The position numbers and the translations under genes are program-made. DNA of 64,000 nt, from NCBI RefSeq assembly GCF_014058705.1, contig NZ_CP059692.1, forward strand, positions 2,733,001 through 2,797,000, given 5' to 3'. Of this stretch, positions 44,764 to 55,272 are shown piece by piece; the first letter of the stretch is position 1, and the number at the start of each line of letters is the position of its first letter. The notes under the pieces were generated by a model. That model worked only from the letters and a program-made list of their open reading frames with translations, did no database searches and was not told the origin of the DNA. Source of the stretch: Aureimonas mangrovi (GTDB lineage Bacteria > Pseudomonadota > Alphaproteobacteria > Rhizobiales > Rhizobiaceae).

Positions 44764-46663
44764 CGTTTCCCTGCCCAGCGACGGCGTTATCGTCCAGTCG
44801 ACCTCATATCTCCTTTCGCATGATGTGGCCAAGGGAGCGGCTCTCTCGCTCACCGCTTCGCCGGTTCTGCAACGCGTTCTTGCAAGCCTCGGCGTCTCTT
44901 GGGAGCAGTATTGGCGGGCGTGCGAACAAGCGCTTCTGAACGGTTCGGACGCGGCGCGCGAGCTGGTCGCCGCACGGGTCGTCGGCGAGGAGACGCTCGG
45001 GCGCGCGATGGCCGATGCTTTGGGCCTGCCCTTCTCCGCGCCCGAGCCGCAGGACCAGATCATAGAAGGGCCGCCGGGCAGCGAGCGGAGGCACCTGCGC
45101 ACCTGCACGCCGGCGCTCGAGGCCAAGCTGTTCATCTGGCCGCGGCTCGAGGCATTGGACGATGTGGCCGCCTGGTTCGCCCGCGCACAGGGCGGCAGCG
45201 TCCTCGTCGCGACACCGCGAGCCCTGGACGCGCATCGCGCCCGCTTCACGGACAGGCAGCGCCACCACGACGCGCGTTTCGCACTCGCCTCCGCGCGCCC
45301 GGACCTTTCGGCACGCACGGTCTTCAGCAGCGGACAGGCCTTCGGCTTCGGCTTCCTGACGCTCGCGTTTCTTCTGCTGCTCGCCGCCTATGGCCTCGAG
45401 GCCCTGCGGCCCTTCCACATCGCCCTCAGCGTCTTCTTCGCCGCCTTCACGCTGTTTCGTTTCGCGGTCCTCCTCGACCACGCGCGGGAGGAACGGCGGC
45501 GCGCCGCGGAGCGCGCAGACCGGGAGGCCGCGCTGGTGCTGCCGCCCGCCGAGCCGCTGCCGACATACACGGTGCTCGTCGCCCTCCATCATGAGGCCGA
45601 GATGGTCTCTCCGCTGGTCGACGCCCTGACCGCGCTCAATTGGCCGAGGGCGCTTCTCGACATCAAGCTGATCTGCGAGGCGGACGATCCGCACACCATC
45701 GCGGCAGTGGAGGCGCGGATCGCTCAGGAGCCGGGCATCGAGCTGGTGCTCGTCCCGCCCTCGCTGCCGCGAACCAAGCCGAAAGCGCTGAACCACGCGC
45801 TGCCGCTCGCGTGCGGAGACCTCGTCGTCCTCTACGATGCGGAAGACCGGCCCGATCCGGACCAGCTTCTGGAGGCATGGCTGACCTTCCGCTCGGCCGA
45901 TGCGAGCCTCGCCTGCCTGCAGGCGCCGCTGACGATCCGCAACGGCGGCGACAACTGGTTCGCGGGGCTCTTCGCGCTGGAATACGCCGTCCTCTTCCGC
46001 GCGACGCTGCCGTTCCTCGCGCGGCGCGATCTGCCGATACCGCTCGGTGGCACGTCCAACCATTTCCGCCGAGAGGCGCTCGAGGCCGTTGGGGGCTGGG
46101 ACGGATTCAACGTCGCCGAGGATGCCGATCTCGGCGTCCGGCTGTGCCGTCACGGATACCGCACCGGTGTCCTCACGGCCGCAACCTGCGAGGCGGCACC
46201 GACGAGCTGGCGGGTCTGGCGTAACCAGCGCACGCGTTGGCTGAAGGGATGGATGCAGACCTGGCTCGTCCACATGCGCCGACCCCGGCGGCTCGTCGAG
46301 GATCTCGGGCTGCGCCGCGCGGCCGCGTTCTACTTCCTGTTCGTCTCGATGATCGCGGGCGGCGTGATGCACACCGTGTTCGTCGCGCATCTTTTTCTGA
46401 CGTTCGCCGCCCTGGCCTCGGGGGCAGCCGTTCAAGTGGCGGCCGACTGGCTCGCCATCCTCGATCTTTCCAACATCGTCTTTTCGTGGATCGCCTTCGC
46501 GCTTCTGGCCGGCGCGGTCGTCTCGCCGCGCGAGGCGCCTCTTCTCATCCGCCTGCCGACACTTTGGGCCTATTGGGGGCTGGTCAGCTATGCCTGCGTG
46601 CGAGCGGGCGTACAGCTCTTGTGGCGCCCGCATCTGTGGGAGAAGACGCCGCATCACGAGTGA
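44744..46663 (+). CDS. GT2 glycosyltransferase with N-terminal MshEN-like domain
   Basis: About 639 residues. The first about 150 look like a type II secretion/GspE N-terminal domain ('WRACEQALLNGSDAARELVAARVVGEETLGRAMADALGLPF'). Two membrane helices follow (GFLTLAFLLLLAAYGL, HIALSVFFAAFTLFRFAVLL). The family 2 glycosyltransferase domain has 'YTVLVALHHEAEMVSPLVDAL', 'KLICEADD', 'VVLYDAEDRPDPDQL' (DxD), 'FNVAEDADLGVRL' and 'NQRTRWLKGWMQTW' (Q-x-x-R-W). Further helices end the protein. This is a processive-type layout (cellulose/hyaluronan synthase or NfrB-like). The ATG overlaps the divergent solute-binding-protein gene by 20 bp; GTG 44825 is a possible alternative. Confidence 0.87.
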   Translation: MSALSVIVSLPSDGVIVQSTSYLLSHDVAKGAALSLTASPVLQRVLASLGVSWEQYWRACEQALLNGSDAARELVAARVVGEETLGRAMADALGLPFSAPEPQDQIIEGPPGSERRHLRTCTPALEAKLFIWPRLEALDDVAAWFARAQGGSVLVATPRALDAHRARFTDRQRHHDARFALASARPDLSARTVFSSGQAFGFGFLTLAFLLLLAAYGLEALRPFHIALSVFFAAFTLFRFAVLLDHAREERRRAAERADREAALVLPPAEPLPTYTVLVALHHEAEMVSPLVDALTALNWPRALLDIKLICEADDPHTIAAVEARIAQEPGIELVLVPPSLPRTKPKALNHALPLACGDLVVLYDAEDRPDPDQLLEAWLTFRSADASLACLQAPLTIRNGGDNWFAGLFALEYAVLFRATLPFLARRDLPIPLGGTSNHFRREALEAVGGWDGFNVAEDADLGVRLCRHGYRTGVLTAATCEAAPTSWRVWRNQRTRWLKGWMQTWLVHMRRPRRLVEDLGLRRAAAFYFLFVSMIAGGVMHTVFVAHLFLTFAALASGAAVQVAADWLAILDLSNIVFSWIAFALLAGAVVSPREAPLLIRLPTLWAYWGLVSYACVRAGVQLLWRPHLWEKTPHHE

Positions 46664-46691
46664 GCGACGCGCGCGTCTTCGATCCCGTGGC

Positions 46692-46940
46692 CTATCGCGG
46701 CTCGTCGACGACCTCGGTCACCGGGCGATCATCGCCACGCGACACTTCTTCATGCCAATGGCCGGCATTGTCCTGATAGGAGATGCCTTCCGTCTCGCCC
46801 GCCAGGTGCTGGCGCTCGGCGGCATCACGGGCCGCGCGCAACGCGTCGTCGTGGCTGCGGAACGTCTCGGAGAAGACGTCCCCCACCTTGTAGGCCCAGC
46901 CGCCGTCGTGCTCGACGACCTCGTATTTCAGTCCAGACAT
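46692..46940 (-). CDS. DUF2188 domain protein
   Basis: An 82-residue protein with the DUF2188 pattern: 'YEVVEHDGGWAYKVGDVFSETFRSHDDALRAARDAAERQ'. This small domain is common in soil Alphaproteobacteria and has no known function. GGAG lies 7 nt before the ATG, supporting translation. It lies between the convergent glycosyltransferase and the L,D-transpeptidase gene (same strand, 64 bp upstream). Confidence 0.82.
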   Translation of the reverse strand: MSGLKYEVVEHDGGWAYKVGDVFSETFRSHDDALRAARDAAERQHLAGETEGISYQDNAGHWHEEVSRGDDRPVTEVVDEPR

Positions 46941-47004
46941 GTTCCGTCTCCCGTCCTTTCGCTTCGGCTGGAACGAGAGGACCGGGTGACGGTTCCGCCG
47001 CGCG

Positions 47005-47721
47005 TCAGGCGATCGGCTCGCCGCTGCCGCCCGCTGTGCGGTCCGCCGAGCCGTGCGGAAGGACCATGACGCTGGTGCCCGTCGGCACGCGGCGGTGCAG
47101 GTCGATGATGTCGTGGTTGAACAGGCGCACGCAGCCGCTGGAAACCGAGCGGCCGATGCTCCACGGCTGATGTGTGCCGTGGATGCGGTAGAGCGTGTCG
47201 CGCCCGTCGCGGTAGAGATAGAGGGCCCGCGCGCCTAGCGGGTTCTGGGGCCCGCCCTCCATGCCGCCGGCATAGGGGAGGTTCCGCTCAGGGTCGAGGC
47301 GAATCATGTTCGGGGTCGGCGTCCATCGCGGCCATGCGGCCTTTCGCTGGATGATCGCCGCGCCTTGGTAGTCGAAACCGGCGCGGCCGACGCCGCAGCC
47401 GTAGCGCAGCGCCTCGCCGTTCTCCTGTACGAGATAGAGGAAGCGGCGCTGCGGATCGACGACGATCGAGCCGGGGTGCTCGGGGCCGGAAAAGCCGACG
47501 ATCTGGCGGAAATAGCGCGGATCGACGTCGGTAAGGTCGATCGCCGGAACCGGATGCGGCTCGTCGTTGATTGCCGAGTACATGGTGATGTAGGCGCGGT
47601 CGATCGGGCGACGCACCGGCCCCGTCGCGAGGGTCTGCGGCCCGCCCGCCACGCAGGCGCCGAGCGTGAGCGGCATACCGGCAAGGAAGAGGCGACGGGA
47701 GATCGTGCTGACGGGTTTCAT
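47005..47721 (-). CDS. L,D-transpeptidase (YkuD), lipoprotein-like
   Basis: A 238-residue enzyme that makes or attaches via 3-3 peptidoglycan cross-links. The N-terminus has twin arginines and a lipobox ('SRRLFLAGMPLTLGAC'). The catalytic YkuD motif is intact: 'YRIHGTHQPWSIGRSVSSGCVRLFNHDIIDL' read as HGT...H...S-x-G-C-V-R, with the Cys nucleophile near residue 195. 'SIVVDPQRRFLYLVQENGEALRYGCGVGR' begins the domain. It is the typical Rhizobiales ErfK/YbiS/YcfS/YnhG type. Confidence 0.93.
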   Translation of the reverse strand: MKPVSTISRRLFLAGMPLTLGACVAGGPQTLATGPVRRPIDRAYITMYSAINDEPHPVPAIDLTDVDPRYFRQIVGFSGPEHPGSIVVDPQRRFLYLVQENGEALRYGCGVGRAGFDYQGAAIIQRKAAWPRWTPTPNMIRLDPERNLPYAGGMEGGPQNPLGARALYLYRDGRDTLYRIHGTHQPWSIGRSVSSGCVRLFNHDIIDLHRRVPTGTSVMVLPHGSADRTAGGSGEPIA

Positions 47722-48118
47722 TCGGGTTCCGCTCGGTAACAGGTGTCAATTGCACTCGGCCATCCGTCACGAAACCGCCTCGAATGAGGCGACGCGACAA
47801 ATCGGCCACGCTGCGATGCAGATTTGCCACAGCCGATTTATCCACACAACGCCCTGCGCCACGAAGATATGGTTAATTCGCAACGTCTCTCACGATATCG
47901 TCAGAGAGGCAGCATGGGGTCACGGCGGGCGTTTCCCATCGTGCGCGAACAGCAAAGAACCTGCGCCTTCCCTGTCGACATCCGAAGCCACTGGAAATAA
48001 GAGTGCCGCAGTCAACTTATTGACCGGCGAAAGCGCTCTCTCGCGACGGTAGACGCGTTCAAGCCCAGTTTGGAACGATTCCTGCCGGTGCCCGACGGCG
48101 CACCGAGAAAGACGACAG
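47722..48118. other. Intergenic region between L,D-transpeptidase and exbB
   Basis: A 397-bp divergent spacer without a credible gene. It holds a perfect DnaA-box 9-mer TTATCCACA (47838-47846) and an inverted repeat GTCAA-CTTA-TTGAC (48011-48024) about 95 bp before exbB. I find no clear Irr (ICE) or RirA (IRO) consensus, although an iron regulator would be expected for a TonB system. Confidence 0.5.
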
Positions 48119-49249
<1,131 letters not shown>

Positions 49250-49256
49250 TCCCATC

Positions 49257-49721
49257 ATGGCGATGAACCTTAAGGACAGCGACGGCGACGGGGCGGACGA
49301 GGTCTCCGAGATCAACATCACGCCCTTCATCGACGTCGTTCTCGTGCTCCTCATCATCTTCATGGTAGCCGCGCCCCTCTCGACGGTGGATGTCGCGGTG
49401 GACCTGCCGACTTCGAACGCGGCGCCGCAGGAGCGACCGGACGAGCCGATCTACCTCACCGTGCAGGACGACCTGACGCTGTCGCTCGGCGAGAACCCGA
49501 TCGCGAGCGAAGCCCTGCAGGCCGCTCTCGACGAGCGCACCGGCGGCGACCGCGAACAGCGCATCTTCCTGCGCGCCGACGAGACAGTGGCCTATGGCGA
49601 TCTGATGGAGGTGATGAACGGCTTGCGCAACGGCGGCTATCTCAAGATCGCGCTCGTCGGCCTGGAGGATCCGAACACGGCGACCGCAGCTGCGCCTGCG
49701 CAAGCGCAAGCGACGAATTGA
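49257..49721 (+). CDS. exbD: TonB-system transport protein ExbD
   Basis: A 154-residue protein with a short cytoplasmic tail, one membrane helix '[24 protein letters not shown]' with the essential Asp, and a periplasmic domain ('[18 protein letters not shown]', '[33 protein letters not shown]'). It is the proton-translocating partner of ExbB. It begins 7 bp after exbB, and its stop overlaps the TTG start of tonB. Confidence 0.95.
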   Translation: MAMNLKDSDGDGADEVSEINITPFIDVVLVLLIIFMVAAPLSTVDVAVDLPTSNAAPQERPDEPIYLTVQDDLTLSLGENPIASEALQAALDERTGGDREQRIFLRADETVAYGDLMEVMNGLRNGGYLKIALVGLEDPNTATAAAPAQAQATN

Positions 49722-50671
49722 CGTCCGTGGCGCGCGAACCGCTCACATCCAGCGCGGCCGAAGGCGGCTCCGGCTTCGGCGCGGTCGCCCGCTGGGGCAT
49801 TGCCGCTGCGGCGATCGTCAGCGCGCATGTGGCACTGGCGATGGCCGTCTTGGACCAGACGCCCAAGCCGACGCCCGCCGGCGCCGAACAGGCGCCCATC
49901 CTCATCGACCTCGCCCCGCCCGCGGCGGCTCCACAGATCGCTTCCGTCGAAGCGCCGACGGGGCCGGAGGTCATCGAGGAAGAGGTGGAGGAGCCGACAC
50001 CCGAGCCGGTTCCCGAACCCCCTGCTCCGGAACCGGAGCCGGAGCCCGTCGTCGAACCGCTACCCGAACCGGAACCGGAGCCTGTCGTCGAGCCCGAGCC
50101 CGAACCGGAGCTCGTCGAGCCTGAGCCCGAGCCCGAAGAACCCGAGCCCGAGGTCGCCGAACTGCCCGAGCCGCAGCCGGAAGCGGAAGCGGTCCTCAAC
50201 GTGCCGATGCCGACCGCGCGCCCCAATCCACCGCCGCGCCGGGTTCGCGAGGAGCCGCGCCGCGAGGAACCGAGGCGGCAGGCGCGCCGCGAGGAGCCGC
50301 AGCGTGCGGAGCCTCAGCGCCGCCAGCAGCGCCAGGCGCCACCGCCGTCAGCCGCCTCTCAAGGGCAGTCGCAGCGGCAGGCTTCGCAGGGCGCGCGCTC
50401 CAACTCGGTGTCGCCCGCCCGCTGGCAGAGCCAGGTGCAGGCGCGCCTCAATCGAGCCAAGCGCACGCCGCGCGGCGCCGGGCGCGGTACGGTGAGCGTG
50501 TCCTTCACCATCTCGGCGAGCGGTTCGGCCGGCGGCGTGCGCATCGCGCGTTCGAGCGGCAACGCAACGCTGGATCAGGCGGCAGTGCAACTCGTGCAGC
50601 GGGCGAGCCCCTTCCCCGCGCCGCCGAGCGGCGGCTCCGTTTCGCTCACGGTGCCCATCCGCTACGATTGA
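49718..50671 (+). CDS. tonB: TonB family energy-transducing protein
   Basis: About 317 residues. A membrane helix near the N-terminus ([19 protein letters not shown], with His) anchors it. A long Pro-Glu repeat ([12 protein letters not shown] type) spans about residues 90-150, then an Arg/Gln-rich segment, then the TonB C-terminal domain '[68 protein letters not shown]' in its usual order. It transmits proton-motive energy to outer-membrane receptors. The TTG start overlaps the exbD stop; GTG 49727 is an alternative. Confidence 0.93.
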   Translation: MTSVAREPLTSSAAEGGSGFGAVARWGIAAAAIVSAHVALAMAVLDQTPKPTPAGAEQAPILIDLAPPAAAPQIASVEAPTGPEVIEEEVEEPTPEPVPEPPAPEPEPEPVVEPLPEPEPEPVVEPEPEPELVEPEPEPEEPEPEVAELPEPQPEAEAVLNVPMPTARPNPPPRRVREEPRREEPRRQARREEPQRAEPQRRQQRQAPPPSAASQGQSQRQASQGARSNSVSPARWQSQVQARLNRAKRTPRGAGRGTVSVSFTISASGSAGGVRIARSSGNATLDQAAVQLVQRASPFPAPPSGGSVSLTVPIRYD

Positions 50672-50707
50672 TCGGTGGACGTCGAAGATCGAAGACAGGA
50701 CGAGAAG

Positions 50708-51085
50708 ATGGCGAGCCGTCCAGCCCGGCTCGTCATCGTGGCCTATCGCGCGCTCGGCAGCGCTGCGGTCGCCCTCGCGGCAGCCGGCGTCGTTCTGCCC
50801 GGCCTGCCGACGACTCCCTTCCTCCTCGTCGCCGTCTGGGCCTTCGGGCGGTCGTCGCCCGAGCTTGCGGAACGCCTACGCCAACACCCGCGCTTCGGGC
50901 CGGCCCTGCGAGACTGGCAGGACCGGCGCGCCGTTCCGCGCCGCGCCAAGGTTCTGGCGGTCGTCTCGATGGCGGCAAGCTTCGCGCTTCTGGCGTGGTC
51001 CGGCGCGCCGGCTTTCGCGCTCGCGGCGACGGGAGCGATCCTTCTCACCGTCGCTGCTTGGCTCGTCACCCGGCCAAATCCGTGA
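50708..51085 (+). CDS. YbaN family (DUF454) membrane protein
   Basis: A 125-residue membrane protein with the DUF454 pattern: 'AYRALGSAAVALAAAGVVLPGLPTTPFLLVAVWAFGRSSPELAERLRQHPRFGPALRDWQDRRAVPRRAKVLAVVSM' in family order, then two more hydrophobic helices. Function is unknown; in other bacteria it often lies close to haem or iron uptake genes, which fits the tonB operon just upstream. AGGA is 7 nt before the ATG at 50708; a GTG at 50675 is less likely. Confidence 0.85.
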   Translation: MASRPARLVIVAYRALGSAAVALAAAGVVLPGLPTTPFLLVAVWAFGRSSPELAERLRQHPRFGPALRDWQDRRAVPRRAKVLAVVSMAASFALLAWSGAPAFALAATGAILLTVAAWLVTRPNP

Positions 51086-51189
51086 TGCCCCGGGGGGCGT
51101 CCGGGATCGAGCGCGCCGTGATCTGGCGTGCGGCGCCGATCGCGCTATCTGTGACGGCAGACGACATCCACGATGGATCGCGAAAGATC

Positions 51190-51345
51190 ATGCTGCGCAC
51201 CGGACTCTTTGCCCTTCTCCTCCTGACGATTGCCGGCTGCGCGCAAGGCTATGTGCCGACCAGCAACTCTGCCGACCCTGCAGAGAGCAGCCCGCCGCCG
51301 GACACGCCTTTCATGGAACGACGCTTTGAACGCGTGAACTCCTGA
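51190..51345 (+). CDS. Small lipoprotein
   Basis: A 51-residue protein with a clear lipoprotein signal: 'MLRTGLFALLLLTIAGC' with lipobox IAGC and the acylated Cys at about residue 17. The mature peptide is only about 35 residues (QGYVPTSNSADPAESSPPPDTP...) and has no domain I recognise. The coding evidence is the signal alone; the ribosome-binding site (GAAAG) is weak. Confidence 0.6.
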   Translation: MLRTGLFALLLLTIAGCAQGYVPTSNSADPAESSPPPDTPFMERRFERVNS

Positions 51346-51410
51346 ACGAAAAGGCCGCCGACGGCTGGGCCGCGGCGGTCCGTTCTATCTCGGCGGCTGA
51401 CGCGCGCGGT

Positions 51411-51596
51411 TCAGCGCGCTACACTTCGCCCCTCACGCTCGGCCGGCTTGTCATTGCCGCGTTCTCCTTCGATCTCGCGTGAAGCCTGCGCCCAGAACTC
51501 GTGCTCTCGCCCGCAGGGCTTGCCGGCTGCTTCCCAGAGAAAATAGGCCCGGTCCCTAACCTTTTCGGAGATATCGTCCGCCGTCATCGCTTCCAC
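51411..51596 (-). CDS. DUF2934 domain protein
   Basis: A 61-residue protein with the DUF2934 signature 'EKVRDRAYFLWEAAGKPCGREHEFWAQASREIE'. The domain is frequent in Rhizobiales and unexplained; members are small, charged and probably cytoplasmic. It stands alone between the small lipoprotein gene and the thioesterase gene. Confidence 0.78.
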   Translation of the reverse strand: MEAMTADDISEKVRDRAYFLWEAAGKPCGREHEFWAQASREIEGERGNDKPAEREGRSVAR

Positions 51597-51744
51597 CCAC
51601 TCGAACGCTCGAATACTCGAGGTGTCGTCACGATGCGCTTGTCCAAGCGAATCGACGGCTACCCGCTTCTATTCCATCTCTCGAAACGTCAGCGAGGCAA
51701 CCGAGTTCCGCCGCGGCTGATCGCCGCCCGTATAACCGTTCTTG

Positions 51745-52191
51745 TCAGAGATCGAAAACGAGAAGGGTCGAGGTCGCCGAGGCGCAGAGCCGCTCCTGCT
51801 CGTCGTAGAGCTTGGCCTCGGTAAACGCGGCGCGTCGCCCGAAGGACAGCACCAGGCCTTCAGCGCGGACGCGCGTGCCGGGCTTCAGCGCGCGATGATA
51901 GGCGACCTTCAGCTCCATCGTCGTGTAACCTTGCGTCGCGGCCAGCCTTGTGTGGGTCGCGCAACCACAGCAGCTGTCGAGGACGGCGGCCGCATAACCA
52001 CCGTGGACGCTGCCGATCGGATTGAGGCTCCGCTCGTCCGGCTGCCCCTCGAAGACGACGCGCCCCTCATCCGCCTCCACCAGCGTGAAGCCCAACGTCT
52101 GCCCGATCGGCGGACGCCCGCCGAGTTCGATCATTGCCCGAAGCTGTGCGAGCCCGCTGCGTCCATGCTCGTTGTCCCGCAGAATATCCAA
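51745..52191 (-). CDS. PaaI-family hotdog thioesterase
   Basis: A 148-residue hotdog-fold acyl-CoA thioesterase: 'PPIGQTLGFTLVEADEGRVVFEGQPDERSLNPIGSVHGGYAAAVLDSCCGCATHTRL' with the 'HGGYAAAVLD' catalytic helix start, then 'TMELKVAYHRALKPGTRVRAEGLVLSFGRRAAFTEAKLYD'. TTG 52191 was preferred because GGGAGGGA lies about 5 nt upstream; longer versions start in a region with no family resemblance. Substrate unknown. It is divergent from the sulfate-binding protein gene. Confidence 0.85.
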   Translation of the reverse strand: MDILRDNEHGRSGLAQLRAMIELGGRPPIGQTLGFTLVEADEGRVVFEGQPDERSLNPIGSVHGGYAAAVLDSCCGCATHTRLAATQGYTTMELKVAYHRALKPGTRVRAEGLVLSFGRRAAFTEAKLYDEQERLCASATSTLLVFDL

Positions 52192-52384
52192 GGCTCTCCC
52201 TCCCGCGTGTCTCACGTCCGCAGGATGTCGGCCTGCCACGCGCCACGTCAACTGCGGGCGGGGCGCCACGCCGCCCACGAAATAATAATCTACCATCTCG
52301 ATAGAATTAGTCGCATTTTCCTTCTGGCGTTCGCGTGCCTCTGCCTATCCTTACCCCATTGCCACAGCGCTCCGGAGGGACCTC

Positions 52385-53398
52385 ATGCGCTTTCGTCGAA
52401 CGATCCTCGCAGCCTCGGCCGCGGTCCTTGCCATGATGGCGCCGGCCTCGGCCCAGGCGCTCCTCAACGTCTCCTACGATCCGACGCGCGAACTCTACCG
52501 CGAGTTCAACGCGGCCTTCGACACGCATTGGCAGGCCCAGGGGAACGACCGCGTGACGGTGCGCATGTCGCACGGCGGTTCGGGCGCGCAGGCCCGCACG
52601 GTGATCGACGGGCTGGACGCCGACGTCGTGACATTGGCGCTGGAGGCCGACATCAACGCCATTGCCGAGAACACCGGAAAGATTCCGGAGAACTGGCGTA
52701 CCCTCCTGCCGAGCAATTCCGCGCCCTACACGTCGACGATCGTCTTCCTTGTGCGCAAAGGCAATCCGAAGGCAATCAACGACTGGGGCGACCTCACGAA
52801 GGAGGGCGTGCAGGTGATCACGCCCAACCCGAAGACCTCGGGCGGCGCGCGCTGGAACTATCTGGCGGCGTGGGCCTGGGCCAACCGCGAATATGGCGGC
52901 GATCTCGACCGCGTGCGCGACTATGTGGGCCAGGTCTATCGCCACGTCCCCGTGCTCGACACGGGCGCGCGCGGCTCCACCACGACCTTCGTCCAGCGCG
53001 GCATCGGCGACGTTCTGCTCGCCTGGGAAAACGAGGCGTTTCTGGCTCTGGAAGAACTCGGCCCAGACCAGTTCGACATCGTCGTGCCGTCGATCTCGAT
53101 CCTCGCCGAGCCGCCGGTCGCCCTCGTTCCCGGCAATTCGGATGCCAAGGGCACGACAGAGGTCGCACAGGCCTATCTGGAATATCTCTATTCGCCGGAA
53201 GGGCAGACCATCGCGGCCCGCCACTTCTACCGTCCCTCAGAGCCTGAAACAGTGACGGATGCCTCGCTTCTGGAGCGTTTTCCCGACCTCGAGCTCGTGA
53301 CCATCGACGACGACCAGTTCGGAGGCTGGGCCCGCGCGCAGCCCGAGCACTTCGGCGACGGCGGCATCTTCGACCAGATCTACCAGCCCGCCAACTGA
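52385..53398 (+). CDS. sbp: Sulfate ABC transporter, periplasmic binding protein
   Basis: A 337-residue sulfate/thiosulfate-binding protein. The signal peptide ends 'MAPASAQ'. Mature landmarks: 'LNVSYDPTRELYREFNAAF', 'VRMSHGGSGAQARTVIDGLDADVVTLALEADINAI', 'FLVRKGNPKAINDWGDL', 'VITPNPKTSGGARWNYLAAWAW' and 'LLAWENEAFLA', which form the anion site. GGAGGG lies about 5 nt before the ATG. It opens the sbp-cysT-cysW-cysA operon. An AT-rich segment at 52281-52316 upstream is the likely promoter zone. Confidence 0.95.
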   Translation: MRFRRTILAASAAVLAMMAPASAQALLNVSYDPTRELYREFNAAFDTHWQAQGNDRVTVRMSHGGSGAQARTVIDGLDADVVTLALEADINAIAENTGKIPENWRTLLPSNSAPYTSTIVFLVRKGNPKAINDWGDLTKEGVQVITPNPKTSGGARWNYLAAWAWANREYGGDLDRVRDYVGQVYRHVPVLDTGARGSTTTFVQRGIGDVLLAWENEAFLALEELGPDQFDIVVPSISILAEPPVALVPGNSDAKGTTEVAQAYLEYLYSPEGQTIAARHFYRPSEPETVTDASLLERFPDLELVTIDDDQFGGWARAQPEHFGDGGIFDQIYQPAN

Positions 53399-53413
53399 GC
53401 GCTCCATAAGGAG

Positions 53414-53448
53414 GCCGGCAGCGGCGTCGCCAAGGCGCCGCTGCCGGC
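53414..53448 (+). terminator. Strong hairpin between sbp and cysT
   Basis: A 13-bp perfect stem GCCGGCAGCGGCG / CGCCGCTGCCGGC with a 9-nt loop in the 110-bp gap after sbp. No T-run follows. It likely protects the sbp message or attenuates read-through, giving more binding protein than permease. Confidence 0.55.
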
Positions 53449-53508
53449 TTGTGTTCATCGGGAAGCGGGAGGATGCTCTCGCGCCCACATCCAGAATGAG
53501 AGCCCTCG

Positions 53509-54399
53509 ATGGCAGCAAGCGCCGCCAGACCCTCCTTCATGTTCCGCGAGCACAGCGTCGTGCCCGGCTTCGGCCTCGCCTTCGGCTTCACGCTCGCCTA
53601 TCTCGGTATCATCGTCCTGGTGCCGCTGGCAGCGCTTGCGCTGCGCGGCGCCGGGCTCGGCCTCTCCGACTTCCTGGCGCTGGCGTCAGACCGGCGCGTC
53701 GTCTCGGCGCTCACGCTTTCCTTCACGACATCGCTGATCGCGGCGGCGATCAACGCCGTCTTCGGTGTCCTCATCGCCTGGGTGCTGGTGCGCTACCGCT
53801 TTCCCGGACGGCGGCTGATAGACGCCGTCATCGACCTGCCCTTCGCGCTGCCGACCGCCGTGGCGGGCATCGCGCTGACGGCGCTCTACGCGCCCAACGG
53901 CTGGGTGGGTAGCCTCTTCGCACCCGGCGGGGCGCTCGCGCCGCTGTTCGGCGATGCGGGCTTGCGCATCGCCTATTCTCCGATCGGCATCGTCGTCGCG
54001 CTGACCTTCGTCTCGCTGCCTTTCGTGGTCCGCACCGTCCAGCCCGTCCTCGAAGACCTCGACATCGAGCTGGAGCAGGCCGCCGCGACGCTCGGCGCGG
54101 GGCGCCTTCAGACGGTGACGCGCGTTGTCCTGCCGGCGGTGCTGCCGGCGATCCTGACCGGCTTCGCATTGGCTCTCGCCCGTTCGGTCGGCGAATATGG
54201 CTCGGTGATCTTCATCGCCGGCAACATCCCTTACGTTTCCGAGATCGCTCCGCTCCTCATCGTCATCCGGCTGGAGGAGTTCAACTACGCTGGCGCCACC
54301 GCCGTCGCTGTTCTCATGCTCATGATCTCCTTCACCATGCTCCTCGTCATCAATCTCATCCAGGCCTGGAGCCGGCGGAGGCATGGTCATGGCGCCTGA
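53509..54399 (+). CDS. cysT: Sulfate ABC transporter permease CysT
   Basis: A 296-residue inner-membrane permease with six hydrophobic helices and the sulfate-family '[31 protein letters not shown]' start, '[21 protein letters not shown]'-like block (here [24 protein letters not shown]), and the ATPase-contact loop '[31 protein letters not shown]'. It pairs with CysW. Its end overlaps the start of cysW by 11 nt. Confidence 0.95.
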   Translation: MAASAARPSFMFREHSVVPGFGLAFGFTLAYLGIIVLVPLAALALRGAGLGLSDFLALASDRRVVSALTLSFTTSLIAAAINAVFGVLIAWVLVRYRFPGRRLIDAVIDLPFALPTAVAGIALTALYAPNGWVGSLFAPGGALAPLFGDAGLRIAYSPIGIVVALTFVSLPFVVRTVQPVLEDLDIELEQAAATLGAGRLQTVTRVVLPAVLPAILTGFALALARSVGEYGSVIFIAGNIPYVSEIAPLLIVIRLEEFNYAGATAVAVLMLMISFTMLLVINLIQAWSRRRHGHGA

Positions 54400-55255
54400 A
54401 ACGCCCCTTCGTCACCCCCGCCGGGCCACCGAGGAGAGCCCGGCGGTGAAGTGGACGCTGATCGCGATCGCACTCCTGTTCCTCGGCCTCGTCCTGTTCC
54501 TGCCGCTCGTCGCCGTCTTCGTCGAGGCGTTCCGCAGCGGCGCTGCGGCCTATATCGCCGCGATCACCGAGCATGACGCGCTGGCCGCCATGCGCCTGAC
54601 GCTGACGGTCGCGGCCATCGCGGTGCCGCTCAACCTCGTCTTCGGCCTCGCGGCGGCCTGGGCGATCGCCAAGTTCGAGTTCCGCGGCAAGACGCTGCTC
54701 ATCACGCTCATCGACCTGCCCTTCTCGATCTCGCCGGTGATCGCGGGCCTAGTCTTCATCCTGCTCTTCGGCTCGCAGGGCTATCTGCAGCCGTTGACGC
54801 AGGCGGCGGGCATCCAGGTCGTCTTCGCGCTGCCGGGCATCGTGCTCGCCACCGTCTTCGTCACCCTGCCTTTCGTCGCGCGCGAACTCATCCCGCTGAT
54901 GCAGGAGCAGGGCACGGGCGAGGAGGAGGCCGCGATCTCGCTCGGCGCGAACGGCTGGAAGACGTTCTTCCTCGTGACGCTGCCGAACGTCAAATGGGCG
55001 CTCCTCTACGGCGTTCTCTTGTGCAATGCACGCGCGATGGGAGAGTTCGGCGCCGTCGCGGTCATCTCCGGCAAGATCCGCGGCGAGACCAACACCATGC
55101 CGCTGCATGTCGAGATCCTCTACAACGAATATGCGTTCTCGGCCGCCTTCGCGGTGGCGACCCTTCTCGCGGGCCTCGCGCTCGTCACCCTCGTCCTCAA
55201 GACGATCCTCGAATGGCGCTTTTCGGGCCATCTCAACGGCCGCGGCGGCCACTGA
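54389..55255 (+). CDS. cysW: Sulfate ABC transporter permease CysW
   Basis: A 288-residue permease with '[15 protein letters not shown]', '[26 protein letters not shown]', and the cytoplasmic loop '[51 protein letters not shown]' in its usual place. Two in-frame ATGs exist; 54389 was chosen because GGAGG sits 7 nt before it but only 1 nt before the ATG at 54383. It lies inside the end of cysT and is 17 bp from cysA. Confidence 0.95.
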   Translation: MAPETPLRHPRRATEESPAVKWTLIAIALLFLGLVLFLPLVAVFVEAFRSGAAAYIAAITEHDALAAMRLTLTVAAIAVPLNLVFGLAAAWAIAKFEFRGKTLLITLIDLPFSISPVIAGLVFILLFGSQGYLQPLTQAAGIQVVFALPGIVLATVFVTLPFVARELIPLMQEQGTGEEEAAISLGANGWKTFFLVTLPNVKWALLYGVLLCNARAMGEFGAVAVISGKIRGETNTMPLHVEILYNEYAFSAAFAVATLLAGLALVTLVLKTILEWRFSGHLNGRGGH

Positions 55256-55272
55256 CCTCGGGACCCACATTC

